Part shown: positions 1 through 7,135 of the stretch, one piece after another
Numbering within the stretch: the first letter of the stretch is position 1
Layout: every line of letters starts with the position of its first letter
Source: Eggerthellales bacterium UBA948
GTDB taxonomy: Bacteria > Actinomycetota > Coriobacteriia > Coriobacteriales > UBA8131
DNA: 10,541 nt
Assembly (NCBI GenBank): GCA_002293265.1
Contig: DBCW01000056.1
Span: 1 to 10,541, forward strand
Direction of reading: 5' to 3'
The notes under the pieces: model-generated
Told to the model about the DNA's origin: nothing
The model's input: only the letters and a program-made list of their open reading frames with translations
Database searches by the model: none
Translations under genes and position numbers: made by a program

Positions 1-1
1 A

Positions 2-352
2 GGAGCCTTTGCATTTGTTGGTCCTTGTGCATTTTTAATGTTCACTCAGCCGCTGGAGATCGTTTGGGTTGCGGCGATAATAATGGGTATTTTTGGTCTT
101 GGCTGTTCCGGGCTATTGATAGTTGGTCTAATTAAAGTACTTAAGCGCCCCAGTCTTTTGCCGATAGCATTGGGAGTACTAACCACCGTGCAAGGTATTG
201 GTCAATTCTTGGGCACGTTTGTATTTCAGATGCTACTGGGTCCGGAGTTTGCAAATTATAGCAACGCCGGGATTGCGATACTGGCTATAGGAATAATAGG
301 AACTGCTTGCTTTGCACTTTGCAAACTGCCAATTACAACAAAAACAAAGTAG
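2..352 (+). CDS. MFS transporter, C-terminal part only (gene runs off the left edge)
   Basis: The frame is open from the first bases to the TAG at 350-352, so the visible 116 residues are the end of a longer protein; the internal ATG at 38 need not be a start. Three or four hydrophobic segments are visible (about residues 17-43, 52-80 and 88-110 of the visible part), separated by short basic loops (VLKRP) and ending in a short hydrophilic tail (TKTK). This pattern, rich in Gly and small residues and containing GIGQFLG, is typical of transmembrane segments 9-12 of a major facilitator permease in the cytoplasmic membrane. No substrate can be inferred. It is on the same strand as the PucR-type regulator and ends 119 bp before it, so the two could be functionally linked. 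A different polytopic membrane protein family cannot be excluded because the N-terminal motifs are outside the window. Confidence 0.7.
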   Translation, partial: GAFAFVGPCAFLMFTQPLEIVWVAAIIMGIFGLGCSGLLIVGLIKVLKRPSLLPIALGVLTTVQGIGQFLGTFVFQMLLGPEFANYSNAGIAILAIGIIGTACFALCKLPITTKTK

Positions 353-372
353 TCGCAGAAAAGTCCTAGTTT

Positions 373-402
373 TCTACATTATGCATAATTACATGCTAAA
401 AT
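373..402 (+). promoter_or_regulatory. Probable sigma-70-type promoter of the PucR-type regulator
   Basis: A -35-like TCTACA (373-378, four of six matches to TTGACA) is followed after 18 bp by TAAAAT (397-402). TGC directly before the latter makes an extended -10. Transcription would start near 408-410, just past the alternative TTG codon at 406, which supports translation from the ATG at 472 and leaves a leader of about 60 nt. The 12-bp palindrome at 378-389 lies in the spacer, a usual position for an operator. Assignment is by eye only. Confidence 0.45.
378..389. promoter_or_regulatory. Perfect 12-bp palindrome ATTATGCATAAT, candidate operator
   Basis: The two half-sites ATTATG/CATAAT are exact reverse complements and lie between the proposed -35 and -10 of the regulator gene. 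The 8-bp core TATGCATA recurs at 10215-10222 in front of the Mo-enzyme gene, and I saw no other copy in the window. A role as a binding site for the regulator encoded at 472-2166 is inference. Confidence 0.35.
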
Positions 403-471
403 ACGTTGCAAATACTTATTGTTTGGCAATCTCAACAGTTGATTCTGCTTATCCAAGAGTGGAGCACGCCC

Positions 472-2166
472 ATGGAAGAGATTTACAGTCAAAAACGATA
501 CTTATCCAATGTTGGCACGCTGCCGACAGTAACAGTCAACATGCTCAAAGATTTTCTAAAAGATTACAGCATTTTGTTTTGCCCAGACGAAACTTCACGC
601 GAGTTTAGCTCAATTATCCCGGTTTCAAAAAAAGACCCCCAGCTGGTTGATGATGTCTCTGATATAGCGCACACTCTGTTGATATGTCATAACGACAACG
701 CAGAGTCGGTTCTGGAGAATTATAAAAGTGCCTTTGTTTTAGTTCTAACGCGACTCAAACAGACACCGGATTGGATCCAAACATACAAAGACCGTGTGCT
801 TTTGGTGCAAGGGCAAGAAAACTTTTCGTACTTTAGTTTCTTGTTGCAAAAATACTTCATCGAGATTATGGTCTGGGAAAACGATATGGATCGCATCGTT
901 CTCAGAAAAGGCAGCATCACTGAGCTATTAAACATTGGCAGCCATCTTACAGATAATTTTTTCACGGTAAATGATAGTCACTTTAATCTGATTGCTTACA
1001 GCGATAGGGTGCAACCACCCGATGATATCTCTAAGCATCTTATAAATGTGGGCTGTTTGCCGGAAGAAACAATTGATAGATGGAAAGAACGCGCCTTAAA
1101 ACAGCAGATTATGACAGAAGATCCATGTGAAGAAATACCGTTTATACAGGTACACCGTCCACTTTATGTTAACTACAGCTATTTTGCCTCAATTGTGATG
1201 ATATGCAGCGGCACCAAATACACCAAAGGCCTAGAAGACATATTTAAAAAGATTACAACTCGCGCAAGGTCACTTTGTGAGATTTTTTGGCACAAGAATA
1301 TTAAGACAAATTATCCGTTCTACTTTTTCTTCACCAGATTGCTTGGAGGAGAAGAAATGACAGCCGACTACATCAGGGCTCAAGCGGCATTAGCCAAAAT
1401 ACCTGCATCGGCAGAGTTTAAACTGATAGCTTTAGAAACCGGCGAGATGGATAAGCCGCATCAGCTAGAAGGAATTGTTGAGGCGGCGGCAAAATTAAAT
1501 AATGGCAGGTGTCATTGCTTTCCTTATCGGAAGAATCTGCTTGTTTTGTACTATAGCGAGCCAAGTGACAATGGGCTTTCGCACATGAAGTCTTTTGACC
1601 AACTCAACAAACACATTTTTGAACCATATGGCATCTACTCAGGAGTCTCGCAGGTCTTTGAAAATATTGAAGATCTTGATATGGCCTACAAACAAACTGC
1701 TATAGCCCTTGGCATGAAACACACGATAATGAACGAGCTTTACGCAGCAGGAGAAGAGCAAAATAAAGGCATCTTTTTGTTTGAGGAGATACTACTCACT
1801 TATCTTGTCAGCCAGCAAAACCGCGATGCGCGCTTTTTAGAATTCACGTTCTCTCATACGCTGGTAGAGAAGCTGTATGCCGAGGATAAAGAAAATGAGA
1901 CAAACTATGTAGCATTGTTCTGGTTTTATTTGCATCATGAGCGCAATGCTTCTGATGTGGCAAAACGACTGCACATGCATCGTAACACTGTTATCTATCA
2001 TATAGAGAAAATACAAAAGCGCTTTGATCTGGATCTTTCTGTTCAAAGCGCTTTTGAGAGAATGCGTGTTGACTTTAAAGCTTTTTTCCTTGAGTCGAGC
2101 AATGAGACGTTTGAAGATGTGTTTATTAACACTGCTCTAAATTCTATGCAAGATCAAGAAGACTAA
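472..2166 (+). CDS. PucR/CdaR-type transcriptional regulator
   Basis: This 564-residue protein ends in a PucR-type C-terminal helix-turn-helix domain (about residues 483-545). Its recognition region at 493-518 contains ASDVAKRLHMHRNTVIYHI, the hallmark of this family, where short Leu/Arg-rich sequence follows HRNTV. In front of it lies a CdaR-like central sensor region, roughly residues 310-460, with the characteristic YSGVSQVFENIEDLDMAYKQ stretch. The N-terminal 300 residues are less conserved and probably sense a ligand. Such proteins usually activate catabolic genes in response to the pathway substrate. I prefer the ATG at 472 over the in-frame TTG at 406: GTGGAG at 459-464 sits 7 bp upstream, and the proposed promoter would start transcription at or after the TTG. 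The gene overlaps the end of the oppositely oriented SDR gene by 4 bp. The cluster next to it is the likely target, but this is inference. Confidence 0.88.
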   Translation: MEEIYSQKRYLSNVGTLPTVTVNMLKDFLKDYSILFCPDETSREFSSIIPVSKKDPQLVDDVSDIAHTLLICHNDNAESVLENYKSAFVLVLTRLKQTPDWIQTYKDRVLLVQGQENFSYFSFLLQKYFIEIMVWENDMDRIVLRKGSITELLNIGSHLTDNFFTVNDSHFNLIAYSDRVQPPDDISKHLINVGCLPEETIDRWKERALKQQIMTEDPCEEIPFIQVHRPLYVNYSYFASIVMICSGTKYTKGLEDIFKKITTRARSLCEIFWHKNIKTNYPFYFFFTRLLGGEEMTADYIRAQAALAKIPASAEFKLIALETGEMDKPHQLEGIVEAAAKLNNGRCHCFPYRKNLLVLYYSEPSDNGLSHMKSFDQLNKHIFEPYGIYSGVSQVFENIEDLDMAYKQTAIALGMKHTIMNELYAAGEEQNKGIFLFEEILLTYLVSQQNRDARFLEFTFSHTLVEKLYAEDKENETNYVALFWFYLHHERNASDVAKRLHMHRNTVIYHIEKIQKRFDLDLSVQSAFERMRVDFKAFFLESSNETFEDVFINTALNSMQDQED

Positions 2167-2912
2167 TTGCTTACGCAGACACCGCCGTCAACTATGATGT
2201 TTTGCCCGGTCATGAAAGCTGTTTCATCTGAAGCCAGATAAACTGCCGCATAGGCGATGTCGTCAGGTTTGCCGATGTGTCCCATGGCTAGAAGTCCTGC
2301 TTCTGCCGCTTTTTCTTCATCAAACCCTGCCGGTGTCATGTTTGTCATGATGGGGCCGGGGCAGATGCAGTTTACACGGATACCGTCACGAACATGCTCT
2401 TTAGCGATATTTCTGGAAATATTAGTGACCGCAGCCTTCATGGCTCCATAAAATGTTGCTCCGGACTCCGGCCATATTGATGAGATCGAAGCAGTGTTGA
2501 TGATATTGCCGGATTCGTTCTTTAGCATTTCGGGTAAAAATGCCTGCATTGTCCATACATATGCACGATAGTTTGTCTCCATAATCAGATCAAAGTCTTC
2601 ATCATTTTGCTCCAAGAATGGTTTATGCACCAACACGCCGGCATTATTGAACAGTATGTCGATCTTGTCGTATTGCGCATAAGCGAAATCCTTAAGTGCC
2701 GCAATCGAGTCCTTTTTGCGTAGATCACAAGCGATGAATGCAGCTTCGCCGCCGCCTTCGGTGATTTCCCTTACCAAAGCGTTGCCTTTATCTTCGTTGC
2801 GTCCGGTCACAATAATCTTTGCGCCTTCTGCTGCAAACATCTTAGCAACAGCTTCGCCTATACCTGATGTTGCACCGGTGATTACAGCTGTTTTATTATC
2901 TAAACGTCCCAT
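2163..2912 (-). CDS. Short-chain dehydrogenase/reductase (SDR), classical type
   Basis: The 249-residue protein has the full length and all motifs of a classical SDR: the Rossmann glycine motif TGATSGIG (residues 12-19), D63 for adenine contact, NNAG (89-92), structural N114, catalytic S142, Y155 and K159 (YGAMK), PGP after beta-6 (185-187) and the C-terminal MTGQNIIVDGG. It should use NAD(P)(H) to interconvert an alcohol and a ketone or aldehyde in the cytoplasm. R38 directly after the second beta-strand hints at NADP(H). It is the last gene of the Fe-S/AOR/SDR operon. AAGGAG (2918-2923) lies 5 bp before the ATG and overlaps the AOR stop codon, so translation is probably coupled. A reasonable role is to make or consume the carbonyl compound handled by the AOR. 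Phloroglucinol reductases and 3-oxoacyl-ACP reductases are also SDRs, so substrate remains open. The TAG stop overlaps the regulator's stop. Confidence 0.93.
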   Translation of the reverse strand: MGRLDNKTAVITGATSGIGEAVAKMFAAEGAKIIVTGRNEDKGNALVREITEGGGEAAFIACDLRKKDSIAALKDFAYAQYDKIDILFNNAGVLVHKPFLEQNDEDFDLIMETNYRAYVWTMQAFLPEMLKNESGNIINTASISSIWPESGATFYGAMKAAVTNISRNIAKEHVRDGIRVNCICPGPIMTNMTPAGFDEEKAAEAGLLAMGHIGKPDDIAYAAVYLASDETAFMTGQNIIVDGGVCVSN

Positions 2913-2921
2913 GCTATCTCC

Positions 2922-5000
2922 TTACTTTGTCGGTAGTTTTCCTATCTTTTCCATGTCATCCGCTATGAAATCCAGTCCTGCTCGTTGCCATGTTTCGCGG
3001 TATGGCCAAGCTGTTTCTCTATCCCAGCCGCGAGTGTCATAGTAACGATCTACCAGGCGGTTAAATCCATCCCAATCCGCAACTTCTCCCCATGGGTCGG
3101 GAATGCTTATGCCGGGCCAAACTGCTTCTACTTCCATCTTGCGGCTGCGCTCAAAGTTTCTGATCAAGATTGCGCGGTAGATGAGTTTTGAGCGCTCGGC
3201 TGATTGGTTCAGCTCTGCTTCAGTCATGGGGTATCCTGTAGCTGCCTCATACATCTCGGCCTCCATGGATGACCAATAAATATCAGGGCTTTGCCACTCG
3301 CAGCAGGTAACGCTGTCTTTCATTTCTCCTTTGTTTTCGTTCATGATGATGCTGTCTACCAGAACTTGGCTGTCATAAGGAGCAACAACTGCCTTGATAT
3401 GGTTCTCGTATTTGTCGTGGTGGTGCTCTACTGTTTGCATGTCGCGAGACGAGGTCATCAGCTCTATGGTTGTTGCCAGCCAAGTAGGCTTGGTGATGGT
3501 GGCCTCAAAGCCACGTCCTTGCCAATGGAAGCTGTGCCCCCAGGCTGTCTCCATACTTATCGGTAAATCAAGAGGTTTGCCCAATATCTGCGAGAAGCGT
3601 CCTGAGTAGTTGGTCTCGCCAAACTTCTCTTTGCCTAATGTGCGGATAGCGCGAGCCATACCTTCAGCTAAGATATCACCGTACTTGCCTTTTCTGTAGG
3701 CGATCGATTCGAGTATGTGAGCCACAAACTCGCTGGATTCTACGTCTACCGGCATGCCAAAATCGATGTCATCAAAAACACCCTCTTTTTGACCCATTGC
3801 CAGCCACGGCAACAGCCAGATCAAAACGTCCCACTTGTCTAAGCCGTATTCATTGCAAAGCTCATTTATCATATTGCCTTTGTCAAAATCGGGCTTCCAG
3901 AAGTTAAAGATATCGGGAAGTATTGGCGCGGTCATTTCCTCAAAATACGGGTCTGTGGGATCAGGTTCCGAAAACTCTCTGCTAAGAAGCTTGCATGGTT
4001 GCATATGGTTTTGTTCGGTCATCCAGTTTGCGTTGATGGTGTTGGGAATATCATTCATAAACCCATAAGCAACCGGGCTTACACATTTTTCTACGTGATT
4101 AATATCCTCATCAGCAAATACAGATTTTGTACCCATCATCAAACAATTGCAGTGTTGGTTGCACCCGTGGCTACACGAGATGTTGCCACGCACCCAGTTA
4201 CCCTCCGCTTCGCCACCGGGAAGACCTTGTACAGTCTGTGGCTGTAGTGGGGATACACGCATGTAAGGATCGCCCATCTTTAACCTGAGTTCCAATAACT
4301 TTTCGATGTTGGCTACCGGAACCACACCGGTTCCTCTGCATATAATGGCCTTAAGTTTTTTGGATCCAAATACAGCACCAAAACCACTTTTAGCCATAAC
4401 GTTATCGTTACTGGTGGTGATCGAAGCGTTGCGACATAAGTTCTCACCGGCAGGACCGATGACCATACATTTGAAGTCGTAGCCGTGTTTATCATTTAAA
4501 GCGCGCTGAGTGTCGTGAACCTTAAGTCCCCACTCGTCCTCTGCCGACAAAAACTCAACGCTTTCATCATCTATCTTAATGTAGGTTGGGCTGTCTGCGG
4601 CACCTTCGATGATGATGCCGTCATATCCGGCAAACTTGAACTCTGCACCTATCCAACCGCCAATTCCACTAAACGAATACTGACTGGGAAGATTGTTAGC
4701 GGCAATGCCGGTCATCTCGGTGCGCCCACCTGTTGGTATACCTGTCGCTGTTGTAGCCCCGGTCATATAGATGAGTTTATTCTCCGGGTCAAACGGATCG
4801 GTTCCGGGAGGCACCTCATCATAAAAAATTTTATTGCACAGCTCGCGTCCGCCAAGATATTTAGGCACATATTTATATGTTGAGACGATCTCGCTTGTCT
4901 TGGTTGTAAGATTCAAACGGAGGATCTGACCAACATATCCGTAAAGTTTGTCTTTGTTTTCCGGGTTGTTTAAAACCTCGTCGATAGTTTTATTGGGCAT
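2922..5000 (-). CDS. AOR-family tungsto/molybdopterin oxidoreductase
   Basis: This 692-residue protein is a full-length member of the aldehyde:ferredoxin oxidoreductase family. The N-terminal domain shows GGRELCNKIFYDEVPPGTDP (residues 50-69), ENKLIYMTG (73-81) and the pterin-binding GFGAVFGSKKLKAI (206-219). The C-terminal domain ends in the typical YYDTRGWDRETAWP (653-666). The expected ligands of one [4Fe-4S] cluster are C276, C280 and C284, plus C567 in DSVTCC, which aligns with the family's DxxGLC segment. The first spacing is C-x3-C-x3-C with an additional C286, whereas classical AORs have C-x2-C-x3-C. Known members oxidise aldehydes to acids with ferredoxin, reduce acids, or (BamB) reduce aromatic rings; which applies here cannot be told. 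There is no signal peptide, so it is cytoplasmic. AGGAGG (5005-5010) precedes the ATG. The preceding gene encodes a probable Fe-S partner subunit and the following one an SDR. Confidence 0.92.
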   Translation of the reverse strand: MPNKTIDEVLNNPENKDKLYGYVGQILRLNLTTKTSEIVSTYKYVPKYLGGRELCNKIFYDEVPPGTDPFDPENKLIYMTGATTATGIPTGGRTEMTGIAANNLPSQYSFSGIGGWIGAEFKFAGYDGIIIEGAADSPTYIKIDDESVEFLSAEDEWGLKVHDTQRALNDKHGYDFKCMVIGPAGENLCRNASITTSNDNVMAKSGFGAVFGSKKLKAIICRGTGVVPVANIEKLLELRLKMGDPYMRVSPLQPQTVQGLPGGEAEGNWVRGNISCSHGCNQHCNCLMMGTKSVFADEDINHVEKCVSPVAYGFMNDIPNTINANWMTEQNHMQPCKLLSREFSEPDPTDPYFEEMTAPILPDIFNFWKPDFDKGNMINELCNEYGLDKWDVLIWLLPWLAMGQKEGVFDDIDFGMPVDVESSEFVAHILESIAYRKGKYGDILAEGMARAIRTLGKEKFGETNYSGRFSQILGKPLDLPISMETAWGHSFHWQGRGFEATITKPTWLATTIELMTSSRDMQTVEHHHDKYENHIKAVVAPYDSQVLVDSIIMNENKGEMKDSVTCCEWQSPDIYWSSMEAEMYEAATGYPMTEAELNQSAERSKLIYRAILIRNFERSRKMEVEAVWPGISIPDPWGEVADWDGFNRLVDRYYDTRGWDRETAWPYRETWQRAGLDFIADDMEKIGKLPTK

Positions 5001-5009
5001 CTCTCCTCC

Positions 5010-5588
5010 TTAGTTTGCCGAATCGGCGGCTAGCTCGGGTGTTTTGTCACCGAGATTTCCTGTGAATACTGATAGTTTTTTGGCAGCGACATCGAGCTTG
5101 GGATCGGTTACTTGACCTTCGGGTTCGGTACTTACACCGAGGCAACGTACCGGACAATACTCCACACAAGCCGGACCGTTTTTGCGGGTGCGGCACAGGT
5201 CGCATTTTTTAGACTTACGCTCTTTTTTCTTGTGAGCAGCGGATAGATTGATGCGCGCGGGCTCATACACACAAGCGCGCTGACAAGCACCGCAACCAAC
5301 ACAATATTCTTCGTTTACATAAGTTATGCCGTTTTCGTCAACACACATTGCGACATCCTTTTTAGGGCAAGCCTCATAGCAGGGGTGATCTAAACACTGC
5401 TGACAAGATTTAAGGTGGCACACCATGTCTCGGGTACCACCTCGCTCAATAAATAATCTGTTGTAGCTTGGGCTAACTACTCCATCGTGTACAAGACCAC
5501 AAATCGCCTCGCACGAATTACAGCCGGCACAAAACGAGTAAGCACCTGAATACTGCACAACATGTTTGCCCAATTGTCTTTGTTCCAT
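5010..5588 (-). CDS. Four-cluster [4Fe-4S] ferredoxin-like subunit, probable AOR electron partner
   Basis: The 192-residue protein has the cysteine layout of the DmsB/HybA/NrfC electron-transfer subunits: C20-x2-C23-x2-C26-x3-C30, C62-x2-C65-x4-C70-x3-C74, C96-x2-C99-x2-C102-x3-C106, and C129-x2-C132 with C141-x3-C145. That is enough for four [4Fe-4S] clusters. C57, C82 and C149 are extra. A Lys-rich stretch (120-128) separates the third and fourth groups. No signal peptide or transmembrane segment is seen, so it works in the cytoplasm. Its TAA ends one base inside the AOR ribosome site, and it is the first gene of the operon; it very likely carries electrons between the AOR and ferredoxin or another carrier, as with the Fe-S partners of E. 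coli YdhV or AorA-type systems. The ATG has a modest GAGAGG site 4 bp upstream (on the minus strand). Confidence 0.9.
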   Translation of the reverse strand: MEQRQLGKHVVQYSGAYSFCAGCNSCEAICGLVHDGVVSPSYNRLFIERGGTRDMVCHLKSCQQCLDHPCYEACPKKDVAMCVDENGITYVNEEYCVGCGACQRACVYEPARINLSAAHKKKERKSKKCDLCRTRKNGPACVEYCPVRCLGVSTEPEGQVTDPKLDVAAKKLSVFTGNLGDKTPELAADSAN

Positions 5589-5676
5589 ATAACCTCTCTT
5601 CTACCGAAAGGGGCCGCATCAAAAACCTAAGGATAAAAAGGTTTCTTTAGCCTTTAACGTAGCAATAACTGTAATT

Positions 5677-5704
5677 CTGGATTCCCATTTTCGCGAGAAT
5701 GATA
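5677..5704. repeat. Degenerate REP-like palindromic element
   Basis: The element begins CTGGATTCCC and ends CGCGAGAATGATA. This matches, with several changes, the widespread intergenic palindrome whose consensus (from memory) starts CTGGATTCCCGC and ends GCGGGAATGACA. The arms ATTCCC and GAGAAT pair with one mismatch. A better preserved copy in the opposite orientation starts at 10522. Confidence 0.45.
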
Positions 5705-5781
5705 ATCTGAGTAATAACTATACTTTTGATACAGCCCGATAATTGTGATGTTGAGCAAAGCCAAAATATCTAATCAATCGC

Positions 5782-5812
5782 CATCCGGGCAACTACCAAT
5801 GTCGCCCGGATG
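5782..5812. terminator. GC-rich hairpin, probable intrinsic terminator
   Basis: CATCCGGGC (5782-5790) and GCCCGGATG (5804-5812) form a perfect 9-bp stem with a 13-nt loop. It lies 44 bp beyond the stop codon of the MFS gene. The T-rich tract TTTGTTTTT (5814-5822) is on the plus-strand side, whereas the minus-strand transcript of the MFS gene continues with a mixed sequence after the stem. It may end MFS transcription imperfectly, work in both directions, or stop an antisense transcript. Confidence 0.5.
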
Positions 5813-5856
5813 ATTTGTTTTTAATTCTCAACTTTGTTCGTAGTAACAATAACCCT

Positions 5857-7107
5857 CTACTTGCCAGCCTCTTGTTGCTTGTCTTTGATGAGGTCGGCAA
5901 CGTTGGTGCGTAGATTCGGGAAGGTGAAAAGTAGAATCACGCAGATAACGCAGCCGATGGCAAAGATGGCAAACAATGCCTGATAGAACAAAAGTGTGCT
6001 GGTCGGATCGATCATCGCAGCTATTGGGGCGGCAATGTAGGATGAGACCAAGAACATACCAAAGTTTTGGAACATGCTCTGAACTCCACCTACGGCACCA
6101 AGATGTTCTTGCTTAACACTTGGCAGTAACGCCGGCATTGCCTTTACCATAGCCATGATCGGACCTAAAAAGATCCCGGCAAAGATAAAGACTAGATAAG
6201 TAAGCGGGCCAAATGGAATGAACAGTGAAATACCATAGAATATGCCCGAACCGATAAGCAAAACAGTAAGTGGTAAACGCAGACGTGAGAAGCGTGCAAT
6301 AAGCGCCGGCAAGAAGATGGATGAAACGCAGACCACCAAAGTATTCATTGTCGAGATATTTGCTGCGTCTCCTGCTGCCTCAGGCCCACCCAGAGTTGTG
6401 AGTCCTGCAACCATGTAGGAAGTTCCAACTACGGTAAGTCCCATGAACAAGAAAGCAAATGCTGATATGCCCCAAACATGTTTATTCTTAAGTACTACGC
6501 CAAGGTGCTCTTTGATATTCTCTTTGACCTTGAGATCACCTTCGGGGTGCTCACGATAAAGCAAGAACCAAAAAACAATAGCTGCTGCTATGCACCCAAC
6601 AGAGAGCCACCAGCAGAATTCAACACTAGATCTGGCACCAACATTGAGTGCAATACCTGCGCCAAGAGAGGCCGCAGCAACGTATACACCCATAGCTACG
6701 TTAGTAGATTTGCCCGGGAACCAACGGCGGATAATCTTTGCAGAGTTTGCGTTAAGTACCGCTGTGGCAAAGCCCATTACAAAACTGGAGAGAAAGAGCA
6801 TGATAAAGCTGTCGCCGGAAAGTGCACGCCAGATAACGCCTATCAAAGCCAGTGCATATCCAACGAGAATTACTCTTCTAACACCGATGCGGTCGGCAAG
6901 TGTGCCGGAAAACACGCCAAATAAAATACCTGATAAATAAGGAACTGACATAACCATGCCGAATAGTACCGGGCTGATCTGATATTGCGTCATTACAGCC
7001 AGTGCTGCACCGCCCGGGATGATAAATGTGATCTGAAGAAATAGTAACGCCAAGAATAGTGCTGCTAAAATTCCCCATCTGCGAGGATATAATTTCTCTT
7101 CTTGCAT
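5857..7107 (-). CDS. MFS transporter (NarK/CynX-like anion or organic-acid permease type)
   Basis: Starting at the ATG at 7107, the protein has 416 residues, a normal MFS length, with about 12 hydrophobic segments beginning at residues 10-30. The cytoplasmic loop 2-3 carries the family signature GTLADRIGVRR (residues 68-78). A basic central loop (about residues 185-210, HPEGDLKVKENIKEHLG) separates the halves. It should move a small solute across the cytoplasmic membrane. The start is set by AGGAGG at 7114-7119, 6 bp upstream. The frame stays open back to 7218, but that extension overlaps the 59-aa Cys-rich gene in another frame, is hydrophilic and lacks a ribosome site. The gene follows the Cys-rich gene by 28 bp and is the last of the Mo-enzyme group, so it probably imports the Mo-enzyme substrate or exports its product. 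The specificity is not readable. Confidence 0.9.
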   Translation of the reverse strand: MQEEKLYPRRWGILAALFLALLFLQITFIIPGGAALAVMTQYQISPVLFGMVMSVPYLSGILFGVFSGTLADRIGVRRVILVGYALALIGVIWRALSGDSFIMLFLSSFVMGFATAVLNANSAKIIRRWFPGKSTNVAMGVYVAAASLGAGIALNVGARSSVEFCWWLSVGCIAAAIVFWFLLYREHPEGDLKVKENIKEHLGVVLKNKHVWGISAFAFLFMGLTVVGTSYMVAGLTTLGGPEAAGDAANISTMNTLVVCVSSIFLPALIARFSRLRLPLTVLLIGSGIFYGISLFIPFGPLTYLVFIFAGIFLGPIMAMVKAMPALLPSVKQEHLGAVGGVQSMFQNFGMFLVSSYIAAPIAAMIDPTSTLLFYQALFAIFAIGCVICVILLFTFPNLRTNVADLIKDKQQEAGK

Positions 7108-7113
7108 TCTTTG

Positions 7114-7119
7114 CCTCCT
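7114..7119 (-). promoter_or_regulatory. Ribosome binding site that fixes the MFS start
   Basis: On the minus strand AGGAGG stands 6 bp before the ATG at 7107. It decides against the longer frame beginning at 7218, which would give an N-terminal extension of 37 residues. Confidence 0.8.
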
Positions 7120-7135
7120 AAATAACCTACCGATA

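Larger units (their letters stand above)
5589..5856. other. Intergenic region between the two leftward gene groups
   Basis: No coding frame of note was seen on either strand in these 268 bp. The stretch holds a degenerate REP-like element (5677-5704) and a GC-rich hairpin (5782-5812). It should carry the promoter of the Fe-S/AOR/SDR operon. The best -10-like hexamer on the minus strand is TATAGT (complement of 5717-5722), but it lacks a convincing -35, so I do not call a promoter. AAACCT and AGGTTT near 5625-5645 could form a weak 6-bp stem in the leader. Confidence 0.5.

Noticed and set aside
357..375. Hairpin AGAAAA/TTTTCT as terminator of the left MFS gene
   Set aside because: Only six A-T-rich pairs with a 7-nt loop and no following T-tract; it also overlaps the proposed -35 of the regulator.
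406..471. TTG start of the regulator at 406
   Set aside because: It would lie at or before the predicted transcription start and lacks a ribosome site; the ATG at 472 has GTGGAG at the right distance.
4515..4883. Plus-strand frame of 122 codons opposite the AOR gene
   Set aside because: Antisense shadow of a conserved enzyme, with no motif or sensible start.
6478..6940. Plus-strand frames opposite the MFS gene (148 and 116 codons)
   Set aside because: They are antisense shadows of a clearly coding membrane protein; their Cys-, Asn- and Lys-rich products have no recognisable motif or ribosome site.
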